Assembly (NCBI GenBank): GCA_023678885.1
Contig: CM042985.1
Location: forward strand, 31,196,465 to 31,260,464
From: Pogostemon cablin
Lineage: Eukaryota; Streptophyta; Magnoliopsida; Lamiales; Lamiaceae
Direction: 5' to 3'
DNA length: 64,000 nucleotides
The stretch's first letter is position 1. Each line of letters starts with the position of its first letter. Shown here one piece after another: positions 12,256 to 26,165 of the stretch. The notes beneath the pieces are model-generated. The model did no database searches. It was not told where the DNA came from and saw only the letters and a program-made list of their open reading frames with translations. Made by a program: the position numbers and the translations under genes.

Positions 12256-12997
12256 TCAACTAAATGTCAACTTCCTTAGTGCAACCCAAAGCAAGATTGA
12301 CCTCCGGGATTGGTCGAATTGAAAGAACCATAGCAGCCACGGTGGACAGGGCTTTGGAAACCTCAGTAGTAGTGACCTGATCGGAAACATGTGCATCACC
12401 GAGGGCGGGAAACTCAATCTCAGGGGAAACCTGTTGAGTAGTCCCCTTCCAGATTCGACAGGGAGCACGGCAAGTGGATCCTCAACCCCATAATCAATCG
12501 CAGCATGATCCAAGACATCATCGGCAAAATCTTCGTCGGATCCACCCTCCTCAAACTCTTTGGATGACTCTTTAGGGACATCAGTGATGAAGTCGGAATA
12601 CTCACCGAGCATCCCAAAATCAACATCGCCCCTCAAAGTCTCCCCAAGAGGTATTTTCTCCTCACTAATGGCTTGACGAAGAATACCACGCATGTCATCG
12701 AGGCAATCAGGATAGGGCTTCCGAGCAGAGGCTTGAGAAAAAATAGAAGCGTAAGAGCAGAAACAGTGAATCTTGGTTTTCGGAAGGATAACATCTCTAT
12801 AGCATAGATTGTCGGCTTCTGAAAGAAGGAACGCATCCTTCACATGCTTCACTTCGGCCTAAGGCCCCATCACGTGCCCTTAAGACCTCAGCAACAACAT
12901 CCTCGGACACCTTGATCTTCTGGGCGTAAGAAACCTCTGACACTTCCTTCTCCTGCCGCACCTTTTCAAGCTCCTGTTCAGAAAACATCCTATAGGC
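12256..12997 (-). pseudogene. gypsy antisense ORF 2, C-terminal part
   Basis: On the - strand the end of a coiled coil (EQELEKVRQEKEVSEVSYAQ, about 12900-12985) runs into a globular segment containing YPDCLDDMRGILRQAI and then an acidic stretch (KEFEEGGSDEDFADD). It stops at 12256. The frame shifts near 12840. The coiled coil continues on the far side of copia-2 at 21023-21388, which shows that the two were joined before that insertion. Confidence 0.65.
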
Positions 12998-14394
12998 TTT
13001 TGGATTGTATACTAAAAGTCTAGCTTTTTGTGTGAACAATGTTTAAACAATTAATTTGAAATGAGAATCATATGATCAAATGATTGCGTCTTATAATTTA
13101 TTTATATGTTCGATGCAATAGTCCACTTACTTTATACTGTAGATAATATGTTGTGCGACAACACGTGGAAGATCATATTATCGGTTTACTTATAAAGATA
13201 AACAGATGCTCACAACCAAGATAGACAGGGACTCTCAATCGGGATGGTTGTAGTGTGGTTTGGTATTAGCTTGTCTTGGCTATAAAATTACATTAGTACA
13301 CTTTGCGTGTATTGAGCAGGACCACTTGAGATCGTTCGACTTATACTGACTTATAGGAGAACTTGATCTTAGTTATTATGGATGTTCGTGCTCTTAATCC
13401 CTATACAATAACTTCGACACGTAAGGCAATATGTATTTCTTTGATTCATCAATGGGTGAGATTTATATGTAATTAAATCAACAAACTCGGTGAGTTGGGA
13501 AATAGTGCTGTCTCTATGGTGTGCTGTTGATTATAGAAGGAATCCGTGTCCGTTATAGGTTGATGATGTTCCCTTAAGAAGCTCATAAGGATTATCATGT
13601 AAAACCTGCAGGTGGATTTATTCTGACATGATAATGAGGGTGAGTGATACTACTCTCGGATGAGATATTAATTAATGGAGTTGTCAGTAACTTAATTAAT
13701 TAATGGATATTGTATATCTTAAATATGGGGAGACTAATGGGCTCATAATAAGAAGGAGCTCATAACGTAATTATGGAATTAGAACGGTAGTGCAGTAATA
13801 ATATTTTAGTGGTATATATTATTATTATTTGACTTAAGTATAAGCTTTGGGCTAAGCTTGGATAATTAAGCCCAATGGAGGCCCAACTCTAATTTCTCCT
13901 CCTGGTCCCTACTGTAGCCCATATATAAGTCATCTCAGCTGTCTGAAAATCCTAATCTATGAGATTAATCACGCCTAACACTGTGAGGAGGGTGAGGGAA
14001 TAGCAGAATGAGAAGATCTCGAAGATCATCGCCCACACGACGTCGAGATTGGACTTGGAAATACAGCAGAAGACTGGAAGGTTGTTTACTGCTGCTGTCC
14101 GCTACATTCTATGATTTTTATAAAATTGAAAAGACCTCGGAATTTAACGTGTGATATACTGATGGGAATCCATGGAAGAGAGGATCGTTTTAGCGTATAG
14201 ATCACTTAATTCCGACATCGGACGAGAGAGTTATACCCAAAATAGTGAGGCTGCGCAGGCTGCCAACGAGAATTCATCTTCTCAAACATACCCTGGTGAA
14301 AGGTAATACATTTCTTATTTTCCTGCTTCCGCTGACTATTAGAAACATATGGAACCCTAACATGTCACGTTAATCATATGATCGAATGCCAATA
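12998..14394 (+). repeat. copia-2 5' LTR
   Basis: Matches the 3' LTR at 19624-21017 along its whole length with scattered substitutions and small indels. The start reads TTTTGGATTG where the family has TGTTGGATTG, and the end reads CCAATA where the family has CCAACA, so both terminal dinucleotide regions have decayed. A TATATAAG box lies near 13919. Confidence 0.92.
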
Positions 14395-14396
14395 AT

Positions 14397-14408
14397 TGAT
14401 ATCAGAGC
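14397..14408 (+). other. copia-2 primer-binding site
   Basis: TGATATCAGAGC follows the 5' LTR by two bases and differs by one base from TGGTATCAGAGC, the standard complement of initiator methionine tRNA in plant copia elements. It primes minus-strand synthesis. Confidence 0.85.
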
Positions 14409-16070
14409 TTCGGTTTTGTGGTAAAGCGTGACACGTTAGGCTAGGGTTTATTTGTGTACATGTTGTTAGGGTTTTAGAATTTTATTTTCTTGGTGAACAC
14501 CCTAACTGTACACGGCACACAATATCACTGCTCGGTATCACGGCGACAATGGCAAGTGGTGGTGGTAGTGTGACTGTCGGTGAGACGCACAATTCCTGTC
14601 TGCCGGCGGCGAAACTTATCCCTAGTGAAGGATCGTGGAGTCGGGGCTGTGGATACCACGGTGGCTGAAAACGACGGCATGGGGTTGTTCGACGATGAGC
14701 AGGTGGCAGCAGTATTGTCGAAAGGCACATGATTCCACTGGTGTTGATTGTCGACGGAGCTTGGTTAGGACAGTACACGACGGCAAGACTGCATGTGATT
14801 CAAGACAGGCAAGACACAGTCAGCTATATCGATGGTCATGATCACGATGAGGGCTGACAGTACGATGGTGAGCAGTGGCGGTAGTACCATCAACGTCGGA
14901 TGCAACACAAGACAAGATGGCAGGCGGGCGGCGTACTTGGCTGGACAGTAAGACGAAGCTGTGTGCTGGGTGGCCATCGCTGATGCCGCTGGGCAATTTG
15001 TGGGTTCTCGATTTTGGCGGCATCTGGTAGTGCTAGGGCTTCGCGTGATCGTCAAGCATGATACCACAGGAGTTGCTGGCAAGCAGGCGGTGATGTGAAG
15101 GAGTAGCAGTGATGGCTGGGGCGCGTCAGGAAGCCATTTCATGGCAGGTCTAGCACCCTTCCGAGCGAGATGGAAGGCCTTTCCGAGCGGGTCTTCATAG
15201 TAGGCCAGGGCGAGTCTGTGATTTTTCCAGTATGGGTCTACAAAGTTATTGAGCGGGTCTAGTATTATTCCGGTCGAGTCGCTGGGTCGTCGGATGGCTG
15301 TTGAACGCGACGGTGGTGGCATGGCAGGTTCGCCACCGGAGCAGATGCAGGCAGGGCATGGTGGTTTGCTTGCAGCGCACGACAGAAGGACACGCACAGG
15401 ATGCCGATTGACGGAAAGGAACAGGTGATGGCATGTAGATGGCGGACGGCAGCAGGGCATATTCTGGGCGAGTCTGCTGGTTGTTCCGAGAGGACTTTTG
15501 GGCCACTAAATAAACATGCGAAGCTTGGCTGCATGGTGGATTTGTAAGGATGCTCGTCAGGCACGCACAGATCGTGCAACTATTCGTGCGTCAGGCCAGC
15601 ATTACACTCGGAGGTAGGCATATTGGCGTACAGCACCAGGCGTGAGGCAGGCTATTGGATAAGCGTGCATTAGTTCCAGCCATGCTGGGCTGAAGGCGTG
15701 CACAACTGCCAAGACTGCACAAGTCGATCTCATAGCTGGGTAACTTGGCAAGCGATTCCCTCGGTATTGGCGGGTGGGCTGCTGGTAGACGAGCACATAA
15801 GTTGGTGATGGTAGTCACGGGCATGCGCGGCGATGTGCACGACTAGTGCCACTGCCGGGCTGCTGGGTGTAGGTTGCTTAGCAGACTGCCGAGCGATGAG
15901 GTAGCATGCCAGGCGAGGAGAGGGAGTTGGCTTGAAGCATAAGTTTTGTCCTACTTCTTGTGCAAGCCATTCCTTAATTGCTTGAGAGTGTTGAACAAGT
16001 CAACCCTATATTTGGCAATTTTTCTTTCCTTATATATAATTGATATAATTATTTTATTTATCAATTATTA
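14409..16070 (+). other. copia-2 leader, GC-rich and unlike that of copia-3
   Basis: From about 14480 to 15950 the base composition becomes GC-rich, unlike the rest of the element. Long overlapping frames occur on the - strand (for example 14765-15460), but their translations are proline-, serine- and cysteine-rich with no family likeness and look like products of composition. Homology with copia-3 starts again only near 16070. Confidence 0.6.
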
Positions 16071-16275
16071 TTATATATTTGGATTGTATGCATGATACTC
16101 TCTGATTTACTGCCTTATGTGCCGTAATAGGAGCATGCTGGGTTGCGTGTTTTATTTTCAATATTATATGCATGTAAAAACCCTCGGTGTTAAATAACTA
16201 AGTGGGAGAGGGGATTGGTAATTAATTCTCGCGGCCTCCATTATTGGTTTGTAAGTGATGTGAGTAAATTTGCGT

Positions 16276-16415
16276 GTTGGCAATAGGTCTTCCTCCCTAA
16301 CGGATGAGTTTATTCACGGATCACTGGTACAGACTTCATTAAATAATTATTGTTTGTAATGTGGCACATGAACTTGTTGTTGGCAATAGGCCTTCCTCCC
16401 TAACAGATGAGTTTA
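16276..16415 (+). repeat. duplicated leader motif in copia-2
   Basis: The block GTTGGCAATAGG followed by TCCTCCCTAACGGATGAG occurs at 16276 and again at about 16378 with few changes, 103 bp apart. The same pair occurs in copia-3 at 27020 and 27124 in reverse. The conserved pair precedes the coding remnant. Confidence 0.7.
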
Positions 16416-16931
16416 TGTGCGGCTCACTGGTACAAACATATAATCGATGATTGTAGGAAGTTATCCGAGCGCGTGTGTACTTCTCCAACTGTAAGGAACA
16501 TAAGCTTGGGCCGCGGACTTGGGATCAAATAATGGTGTACATTTAGGTATAAATAATTAGTATCCTCCCCAACAGAGTCACTGTTATTATTTATATGGCT
16601 AAGAGGAACCGACTATTAATTATTTTGTCATGAGGTTAGGTTGACAAATGAAATTAATGGATAAAACCTTCTCTTGTAAATGTTCGGGTTTGTAAACATC
16701 CACACTAACGTGGCTTGCACACTCACGGTGCTTGAGATGTTGGTGAATTTTAATTTTATATTGTTTTGAGGGAATCAATATAAATGGATAAAATTCGAAG
16801 ATTTGATCGGTGTATTTATTTGTGATTCTCTTAATTTCAAATGGTTTTATCTCACTTATTGTTTACTGAAATAAATTATATTTACTGGTCCAAAATTAGT
16901 TGATTAGAATAGAATCTTGGTTTTGTATTTT

Positions 16932-19598
16932 ACTGCTTAGGAAAATATAAGTGTGTTCTTACTAAGAATGTCCCATGATACTTTTTAAAGTCTCTAGTGA
17001 AGAGGTGAGATATTCATAAAAATATGATGGTCTCATGCGACTCTTCAGATACTTGAGTAAGTTATAAAGGTAAGAGGTCATGGATAAGTTGATGAATGAA
17101 TTGACAATGCTTGAAGTAGAAATTGAAAGGGAAACCTAGATCAATTTATTCTCCATAATTTGCCTGGATGTTTTGAGCAAGTTCTACCTGAAATACGAGA
17201 GGTTGTATATGGTAGGGAACTTCTGACAAAACATGTGGCAAAGGAAATCCAATTTCATCAAGACGTGAACAAAGTTAATATCTCATTCACTAGATGTTGA
17301 AGCATGATTAGGAATGGCATCTACTGACACGTTGTGTGTAGATACCGGGATCACTAAAAGCCTGCAACTAAGTGATTATGAGATTGTAATATACAAGGGT
17401 AATACTATGAGAGTAGTGGTTGTTGCAGTGAGAGTTATTTGTTTATCTTTTGATAGGAATAAATGATTGATTATGAGAAATTGTCTTTACGTACGTTTTC
17501 ATAGAAAGAATTTCACTTCAATTTTTATGCATTTACAGATTGATACTCCATTTCATTTAAGTGACATGGTCATAGTAATGAAGGATGGAGTTATAATCTG
17601 TTGTGGTACGTTAGTGACACTTTGTAAACTCTTAAATCATGTTTATCCTACGGATGCAACAAATAGTAATTAATAACACGTCTTCTAATCTTAATAAGAG
17701 GAAGACTCTTATGGAAATGATTAGATAGATGGTGAATTATTTGGAATTACTAAATTTATTTTATGGGTATGCCCTAGAAATAACATGTCGTATAATATTT
17801 ATCTGTTTGTGGGATATCCTAGAAAAATGAAGGGTGATGATTTAACACAAACACTAGTTTTTTTGGAAAAGGACTATGTATTAAATCATAAACCTATGTA
17901 TGAATTTTTTTCTAAAGAAAGTGAGAGGGAAAGCACAAAGTATTAGTACCAAGTGTACAAGAGGATATACCACAAGGTAAACTGCAACGCGTGTCATGTC
18001 TGATACACAATTGCATGTAGTGCATTGTCGTAGTGGGAGGGTTGTTCGACAACCTGTAAGATATATATTTTGGGAGAGTTGTGAGACTTGGTCCCTAGTA
18101 AACATGGAATGGACCCACGGATACGACAAAGCACTATAAGATCGAAATGCGATATCTTAGCAAGCAATGATGTTGAAATAGAATCGATAAATTCTAAATT
18201 AGATCTGGGAGCTTGTAGAACCACTATATGGTGTAAAATCCATTGGAAGTAGTCATACGAAATAAAAGAGGATCATATGGTAAGGTAAAAACCTTGGAAG
18301 CAAAGCTTGTTGCGAAAAGGTATACTCAGAAAGAAAGGGTTCGATTATGAGATAACCTGTTCGCCGATAGCTATGCCTAACTCGATGTGGACTCTTTTAT
18401 CTGTTGCTACTCATATGGAATATGAGAGATAGCAAATAGATGTCAAGACAGCTTTCCTGATTGGAAGTCTTGAGGAAAACATCTATGTGAAGCAACCACA
18501 GTGATTCATTGCAAGCTTCAAGATTATGGAACATCCGTTTTGATGAAGAAATCCAGTGATATAGATTTAATCAATGCTCGGATATGTCTTGTGTATTGAT
18601 AAGAGTGACGGAAACGTGGTGGTATTTCTTGTACTATACGTAGATGATATATTACTCATTGGAGACAATGAAAGAGTATTGTCGGGCATATGGGGCATGG
18701 TTAATAAAGCAGTATGAAATGAAGGACTTAAGAAGAATAAAAATATCCTTTTGATCACGGTAATACGAATCACAAGAAAGGATGTTATGATTGTCTCAAA
18801 CTTCATGAGATGATACGATCCTTATTTGTTTAGCATGTGACTTTATCTAAGGGAATGTGTCTTGAGACACAAAAAGAAGATAAAGGTGATGAAAGCGGTT
18901 CCTTATACTTTGGCGAATAAGGAAGCTTAATCTAGGAAATGCTATGGACGAGAATGGATGTCTGTTTTGCTAAATGCATGAACAGTGGGTATCAAGGGAC
19001 CCAAAATAAGAATATTGAACTGTGGTAAGACATATACTTATGTACCTGAAAAGGACCAAAAATTATACGTGGACTTACCGAATAGATTCACTGCTTCTTA
19101 TGGGTTACATAAATTCAGATTTTTCAAATCAGATAGGGACGATAGTAAATCCACCTCGAAGGTTATGTGTTTAATATTAGGAAGTAGAGCCATAATGTGG
19201 AGGAGTGTTATGTAGAAATATATTTCAGACTCCGGACTCCATCATGGAAAGATGATAAATTGGATCCTATGAGGCAGCCAAAGTATCTGTATGACTTTAG
19301 AAACTTCATGATGGACTTTGAAGTGTTTCTAAGTTTGCCCAAGATTATCATAATTTATTTTGATGATAATGGTGCAGTTGCAAACTTGAAGGAATTACGA
19401 GCCCATAAGGCAATTAAACACATGGAGCGCGAGTACCACCTGTTACGAGAAATCATATGATGAGGGAAAGGTTGTTGTCGCCTAGAATGCATCGGATGAT
19501 AGCCTAATAAATCCATTTACAAGGACCTTAAAGTGAGAGCTTTTGATGGTCGTGTAGTGGGAGTGGGAATCAGATGTATGGCAGAAGACATGACAGCA
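16932..19598 (+). pseudogene. copia-2 polyprotein remnant with integrase deleted
   Basis: Scattered family segments appear in order: a gag-like block (about 17120-17260), a protease-like VDTG at 17338-17349, NCLYVRFHRKNFTS (17480-17520), then a jump. Sequence that corresponds to positions around 307 in copia-1 is joined near 17698 to sequence that corresponds to about 850, which removes the zinc finger and most of the D-D-E core. A second gap joins FYGYALE to FVGYPRKM-like sequence at about 17780-17815. RT keeps LYVDDILLIG (about 18636-18665) but lacks YGLKQ. RNase H is seen at 19197-19460 (IYFDDNGAVANLKE, KHMEREYHLLRE). Many stops and frameshifts. It is a clear pseudogene. Confidence 0.88.
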
Positions 19599-19623
19599 TA
19601 GTCTTTTAGTATAAGTGGGAGAT

Positions 19624-21017
19624 TGTTGGATTGTATACTAAAAGTCTAGCTTTTTGTATGAACAATGTTTAAATAATTAATTTGAAATGAGAATCATATT
19701 ATCAAATGATTGCGTCTTATAATTTATTTATATGTTCAATGCAATAGTCCATTTACTTTATATTGTAGATAATATGTTGTGTGACAACACGCGAAAGATC
19801 ATATTTTTTATTTTCTTATAAAGTATAAACAGATGCTCACAACCGAGATAGACGGGAACTCTCTATTGTGATGGTTGTAGTGTGGTATGGTATTAGCTCG
19901 TCTTGACTATAGAATCACATTAGTGCACTTTGCGTGTATTGAGCAGGACCACTTGAGATCGTTCGACTTATACTGACTTATAGGAGAACTTGATCTCAGT
20001 TATTATGGATGTTCGTGCTCTTAATCCCTATACTATAACTTCGATATGTAAGACATTATGTATTTTTTTTATTCATCAATAGGTGAGATTTACATGTAAT
20101 TAAATCAACAAACTCGATGAGTTGGGAAATAATGTTGTCTCTATGGTGTGCTGTTGATTGTAGAAGGAATCCGTGTCCATTATAGGTTGATGATGTCCCC
20201 TTGAGGAGCTCATAAGGATTATCATGTAAACCCTGCAGGTGAATTTATTTCGGCATGATAATGAGGTTGAGTGGTACTACTCTCGGATGAGATATTAATT
20301 AATGGAGTTATCAGTAACTTACTTAATTAATGGACATTGTATATCTTAAACATGGGGAGACTAACGGGCTCATAATAAGAAGGAGCTCATAACGTAATTA
20401 TGGAATTAGAACGGTAGTGCAGTAATAATATTTTTATGGTATATATTATTATTATTGGACTTAAGTATAAGCTTTGGACTAAGCTTGGATACTTAAGCCC
20501 AATGGAGGCCCAACTCTAATTCTCCTCCTGGTCCCTGCTGTAACCCATATATAAGTCATCTCAGCTGTCTGAAAACCCTAATCTATGAGATTAATCAGCC
20601 TAACACTGTGAGGAGGGTGATAAAATAGCAGAATAAGAAGATCTCGAAGATCGTTGCCCACACGACGTCGAGATTGGACTTGGGAATACAGCAGAAGACT
20701 GGAAGGTTATTTGCTGCTTCTGTCTGCCACATTCTATGATTTTTATAAAATCGTACAGACCTCTGAATTCAATGTGATATACTAACGAAAAGCCACGGAA
20801 GAGAGTGTCGTTTTGGCATATAGATCACTCAATTCCAGTATCGGACGAGAGAGTTATACCCAAAACGGTGAGGCTGCGCAGGCTTCCGGGGAGAATTCAT
20901 CTTCTCCAACGAACCCTGGTGAAAGGTAATACATTTATTATTTTCTTGCTTTCGCTGACTATTAGAAACGTACGAAACCCTAACGAATCATGTTAACCAA
21001 ATGATCGAATGCCAACA
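19624..21017 (+). repeat. copia-2 3' LTR
   Basis: Starts TGTTGGATTG after the purine-rich AGTATAAGTGGGAGAT and ends GAATGCCAACA, where the antisense ORF 2 coiled coil resumes. It keeps the family termini that the 5' LTR has lost. Confidence 0.92.
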
Positions 21018-21022
21018 AAGGC

Positions 21023-22282
21023 ATGAAGATTATTCTGAACTCGGGATAACTCAGCTTGGAACTGATTCTCTTTCGCCATGATCTTTTCCTGGTGTTTAAC
21101 CTCCAAAACCGTAATCTTGTCCGAAAGCACCTTGTTCTGAAGATCCAAAGTGCTTCTCTCTTCCTCGGATTTGGCTAACATGCTATCATACCTAGCACGA
21201 AGGGCCTCAAAAATTTCCTGGAGCTCAACTTTCTTGTCCTGCTCGATCCTCAACTGACCCCTTATTAGAGCCTCAGCCGTGCCCGTTTTGGATGCTTTTC
21301 TCTCATAATCCTTCACCTTTTGAGCCAGCGAGGTAACCTCGTCTTGCAAGTGAGAGTCGCTTCTTTCCAGCTCAAAAATACGATACAAAGCATTTACGGC
21401 GTGGAGCGCTTATCGACCCAGATAACTAGAGATATTGTGGAGAGAATCTTTAGCAGACATATTCTCCATATATCCGAGGAGCTCTCGGGTACAATCTTTA
21501 AAGGGAAAGGTGGCGGCACGAGCCAAACACGCCAGAACGTCGAAGTCAAACAGAAGCTATTGAGTTCAGAGGAATGTCTTCCCAGCCTCATCCAAGTGAC
21601 CGTGCCTTTGTAAATGCTCTTGGTCGGCTACCAGATCTATTGGAAGAAAGGGAGTGGTGTCATCCGACAAAGGTAGAACGGATGAGGTGCCCTCAAGAGA
21701 AGACCCACTGTGTGACAAAAATGCAAAGGGGTTTTCTCCGATGATACCGCCACATCTCAGAAGGGGAACAACGAGACGCCGGGTCATAGGAAGTACCACC
21801 AGGGATCTGCTGAGGGTTGGACGGAATGGTACCGCCCGGTTGGCCAAAAGTGACAAAAGGAGATCGGGCAAAGGCTTCGGGGGATGGAGAAGAGTTGATG
21901 TCGCAGACTTCAACAGTCTTCCAAGGAGCAACACTAGAAGCAGCAGAGGAACCACCGGCAACAGCACCCGTATCATCATCCCTGGTTTTCTTCAAAGGAC
22001 GCGTGATGAGAGAGGTACTGTCATGAGTACCTTCTTCGAAAGTCTCATCCACCAACTTATACTTCCGTTTCAGGGCAACAGACTTAGTGGCCGCGGTCTC
22101 AGACACCCCTTTCTTTGACTTCGGGACGCGAGGGGCTTTCTTAGAAACTTTCTCCTGAGGGCCCACAGTGGACACCCGGATGAGATCGGCGTCCAACCTC
22201 CTGGAGACAGGATCCAAAGGCTCTTTAATCCTGACAGACATAAGGGACTGCATGGCAAGAGGGATTCCAGAGACCTTCGGGG
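21023..22282 (-). pseudogene. gypsy antisense ORF 2, middle part
   Basis: On the - strand the segment between copia-3 and copia-2 encodes a lysine-rich region (RKYKLVDETFEEG, RPLKKTRDDD), a serine- and alanine-rich linker and FVTFGQPGG, then a strong coiled coil at 20993-21388 with heptads such as LERSDSHLQDEVTSLAQKV. Frameshifts lie near 21400 and 21700. The two ends connect to 30667 and 12997 once the copia insertions are removed. Confidence 0.65.
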
Positions 22283-22287
22283 AAGAA

Positions 22288-23675
22288 TGTTGGCTTTCGA
22301 TCGTTTGGTTAACGTGACCCGTTAGGGTTCCATGTATTTCTAACAAGCAGCGGAAGCAAGTAAACATGAAACGCATTACCTTTCACCAAGGGTTGATGTA
22401 GAGGTTGAATTCTCGCTGGCAGACTGCGCAGTCCCACGAGAATAGCCATAAGTTCCACTTCTGATGTCGGAATTGAGTGGTCTTTGCGCTCAGACGATCC
22501 TCTCTTCAACAGCTTTCCGTCAGTATATAATACATCAAAATTGGATAACTGTACGATTTTATATGAATTTTGTAACATGACAAACTGCAGCAGCAAACGA
22601 CCTTCCGGTCTTCTGCTGTATGTCCCAAGTCGATCTCGACGTCGTGTGGGCGACGATCTACGAGACCTACTCAATCTGCTATCAACCCTCATCACACGTG
22701 AATAATGAATTAGATTAGGGTTCCAGATAAGCTGAGGTGACTTATATACATGGGCTACAGCAGGGACCAGGAGGAGAAATTGGGTTGGGCCTCCATTGGG
22801 CTTAAGTATCCAAGCTTAGCCCAAAGCTTATACTTAAGTCCAATAATAATAATATATTCCACTAAAATATTATTACTGCACTACCGTACCAATCCCAAAA
22901 TTACGTTTTGGGCTCCTTCTTATTATGAGCCCGTTAGTCTCCCCATGTTTAAGATATACAATGTCCATTAATTAATTTAAGTTACTGACAACTCAATTAA
23001 TTAATATCTCATCCAAGAGTAGTACCACTCAACCTCATTATCATGCCGAAATAAATTCCACCTGCAGGGTTTACATGATAATCCTTATGAGCTCCTCAAG
23101 GGGACATCATCAACCTATGACGGACACGGATTCCTTCTACAATCAACAGCACACCATAGATACATCACTATTTCCCAACTCACCGAGTTTATTGATTTAA
23201 TTGCATCTAAATCTCACCCATTGATGAATCAAAGAAATATATACTGCCCTACGTGTCGAGGTTATTGTATAGGGATTATGAGCACGAACATCCATAATAA
23301 CAGAGATCAAGTTCTTCTATAAGTCAGTATAAGTTGAACGATCTCAGGTGGTCCTGCTCAATACACATAAGTGCACTAGAGTGATTCTATAGCCAAGACA
23401 AGCTAATACCAAACCACACTACAACCATCCCGATAGAGAGTCCCCGTCTATCTCGGTTGTGAGCATCTGTTTATACTTTATAAGGAAACCGATAATATGA
23501 TCTTCCGCGTGTTGTCGCACAACATATTATCTACAGTATAAAGTAAGTGGACTATTGCATCATGCATATAAATAAATTATAAGACGCAATCATTTGATCA
23601 TATGATTCTCATTTCAAATTAATTGTTTAAACATTGTTCATACAAAAACCTAGACTTTTAGTATACAATCCAACA
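22288..23675 (-). repeat. copia-3 3' LTR
   Basis: On the + strand it reads TGTTGGCTTTCG to ACAATCCAACA, which is the reverse of the family LTR. Just beyond its inner end the reverse-strand purine tract appears as ATCTCCCACTTATACT on the + strand, identifying this copy as the 3' LTR. Confidence 0.95.
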
Positions 23676-23689
23676 ATCTCCCACTTATA

Positions 23690-26165
23690 CTAAAAGACTA
23701 TGCTGTTATGTCTTCTACCATACATCTGATTTCCACTCCCACTACTCGGCCATCAAAAGCTCTCGCCTTAAGGTCCTTGTTAATGGATTTACTAGGTTAT
23801 CATCCGATGCAATCTAGGTGACAACAACCTTCCCCTCATCATATGATTTCTCATAACAGGTGGTACCCGCGCTCCATGTGTTTAATTGCCTTATGGACTT
23901 GTGATTCCTTCAAGTTTGCAACTGCACCAATATCATCAATATAAATTTTGATATCCTTGGGCAAACTTAGAAACACTACAAAGTCCATCATGAAGTTTCT
24001 AGAGTCATACAGATACATTGGTTGCCTCATAGGCTCCAATTTATCATCTTTCCATATGGAGTCCGAAGTCTGAAATATATTTCTATATAACACTCCTCCA
24101 CATTATGACTCAACTTCCTAAAATTAAACACATAACCTTGAGGTGGATTTACTGCCGTCCAATCTGACTAAAAAATCTGAATCTACGTAATCCACAAGAA
24201 GCAGTGAATCTGTCCAGTAAGCTTACATATAATTTCCAGTCCTTCTCAGGCACTTCATATATGTCTTACCACAGCTCATCATTCTTGTTCCAGGTTACGT
24301 TGATACCCACTGTTCTTGCATTTAGCAAAACAGATATCCATACTCATGTATAGCATTCCTTAGATTAGGCTTCCTCATTTGCCGAAGCATAAGGAACTGC
24401 TTTCATCTCCTTTATCTTCCTTTTGTGTCTCAAGACACATTTCCTTAGATAAAGTCACATGCTAAAACGAGTAAGGATTGTATCATTTCATGAAGCTTGA
24501 GATAAGCATAACATCCTTTCTTGTGATCCGTATTACCGTGATCAAAAGGATATTTTTGCTCCTCTTAAGTCCTTCATCTTATACCGCTTTATTAACCATA
24601 CCCCATACGCTCGATAATACTCTTTCATTGTCTCCAATGAGCAAGATAATATCTATGTATAGTACAAGTAATACCACCACGTTTCCATCACTCTTTTCAA
24701 TACACAAGACACATCCGCGCATTGAATAAATCCATATCTTTGGATTTCCTCATCAAAACGGATGTTTCATGATCTTGAAGCTTGCTTTAGTCCATCGATG
24801 GACACTTTTAAGCTTCCTATCACAATGCTCTTAGCCCTTTGCAATGAATCACTCTGGTTGCTTCACATAGATGTTTTCCTCAAGACTTCCAATTAGGAAA
24901 GTTGTCTTGACATCTATTTGCTATCCCTCATATTCCATATGAGTAGCAACATATAAAAGAATCTGGATCAATATAGGCACAGCTACTGGCGAACAGGTTT
25001 TCTCATAATCGAACCCTTTCTTTCTGAGTATACCTTTTCCCAACAAGCTTTACTTCCAAGGTTTTCACCTTACCGTATGATCCTCTTTTATTTTGTATGA
25101 CCACTTCCAATGGCTTTTACACCATTCGTGGTTCTACAATCATCCAGATCTTATTTAGAATCCATAGATCTTATTTCAACATTCATTGCAACTTATTAAG
25201 ATTTCGCATTTCTATCTTGTAGTTCTTCGTCGTATTCGTGGGTTAACTCCATGTTTACTAGGGACCAAGCCTCACGACTCTCCCAAAACATATATCTATC
25301 AGGTTTTAGAACAACCTTCCCACTACGAGAAGACACTACACGCAATTGTGTATCAGATGTGACACGCGTCGCAGTTTACCTTGTGGTATATCCTCTTGTA
25401 CACTTGGTACTAATACTTTGTGTTTTCCTCTCACTTCCTTTAGAACAACTTATACATGGGTATTTGATTTATTACATAGTTCTTTTTCCAAAAATCTAGT
25501 GTTTGTGTTAACAATCACTCTTCGATCTTGTGGACTAAATAAATCATCCTTCATTTTTCTAGGATATCCCACAAACAGAAAAACATTCTTACGAATTACT
25601 GTTCCTAGGGCATATCCATAAAATGAATTTAGTAATTCCAAATAATTCATCATCTATCTAATCACTACCATAAGAGTGCTATTCCTTCTATTCGTCACAC
25701 CATTAAGGTGGGAAATTCATTTCTGAAGGTACCTTTCTCTTACTAGATTAGAAGACTCATTATTAATTACTATTTGTCACATCCAGGTGATAAACATGAT
25801 TTCAGAGTATACAAATTGTTCACCAACGTACCATAACAGATTACAACTCTATCCTTCATTATAATGACCATGTCATTTAAATGAAATGGAGTATCCATCT
25901 ATTAATGCATAGAAACCGAAATCAAATTCTTTTTATGAAAACGTACGTAAAGACAATTTCATAAAATCAAACGTTTATTCATATCGCAAGATAAATAAAC
26001 AACTCCCACTGCAACAACCACTACTCTCGTAGTATTACCCATGTACATAAAAATCTCATCATCACTTAGTCGTAGGCTTTTAGTGATTCCTGTATCTACA
26101 CACAACGTGTTAGTAGATGCCATCACTAATCACGATTCAACGACTAGTGAATGAGATACAAGTCT
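23690..26165 (-). pseudogene. copia-3 polyprotein remnant with integrase deleted
   Basis: On the - strand the order is a GAG-pre-integrase block (about 25800-26130), NGVTNRRN (about 25690), LELLNSFYGYAL joined directly to FLFVGYPRKMKDD (25540-25640), RT fragments (24500-25130) and RNase H (23851-24093, with YIDDIGAVANLKE and KHMERGYHLL). Relative to copia-1 a gap of about 460 bp removes the integrase zinc finger and the first two catalytic acids, and a second gap removes about 70 codons before the GYPR block. Stops and frameshifts are frequent in every part. No functional enzyme can be made. Confidence 0.88.

Larger units (their letters stand above)
12998..21017 (+). mobile_element. copia-2: non-autonomous Ty1/copia retrotransposon
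   Basis: A complete LTR-to-LTR copy: 5' LTR 12998-14394, primer-binding site at 14397, internal region, purine-rich tract near 19610 and 3' LTR 19624-21017. The flanking 5-mers TAGGC (12993-12997) and AAGGC (21018-21022) match at four of five bases, and the host antisense ORF 2 resumes on both sides. The LTRs differ visibly at many places, so this copy is older than copia-3. The integrase core and part of RT have been deleted, leaving a broken polyprotein that cannot move by itself. About 1.5 kb of GC-rich sequence lies between the primer-binding site and the gag remnant and has no match in copia-3. Confidence 0.93.

Noticed and set aside
14765..15460. 231-codon open frame on the - strand in the copia-2 leader
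   Set aside because: Overlapping long frames exist on this strand in several phases, the translation is P-, S- and C-rich without any family likeness, and the DNA is GC-rich; this is a composition effect.
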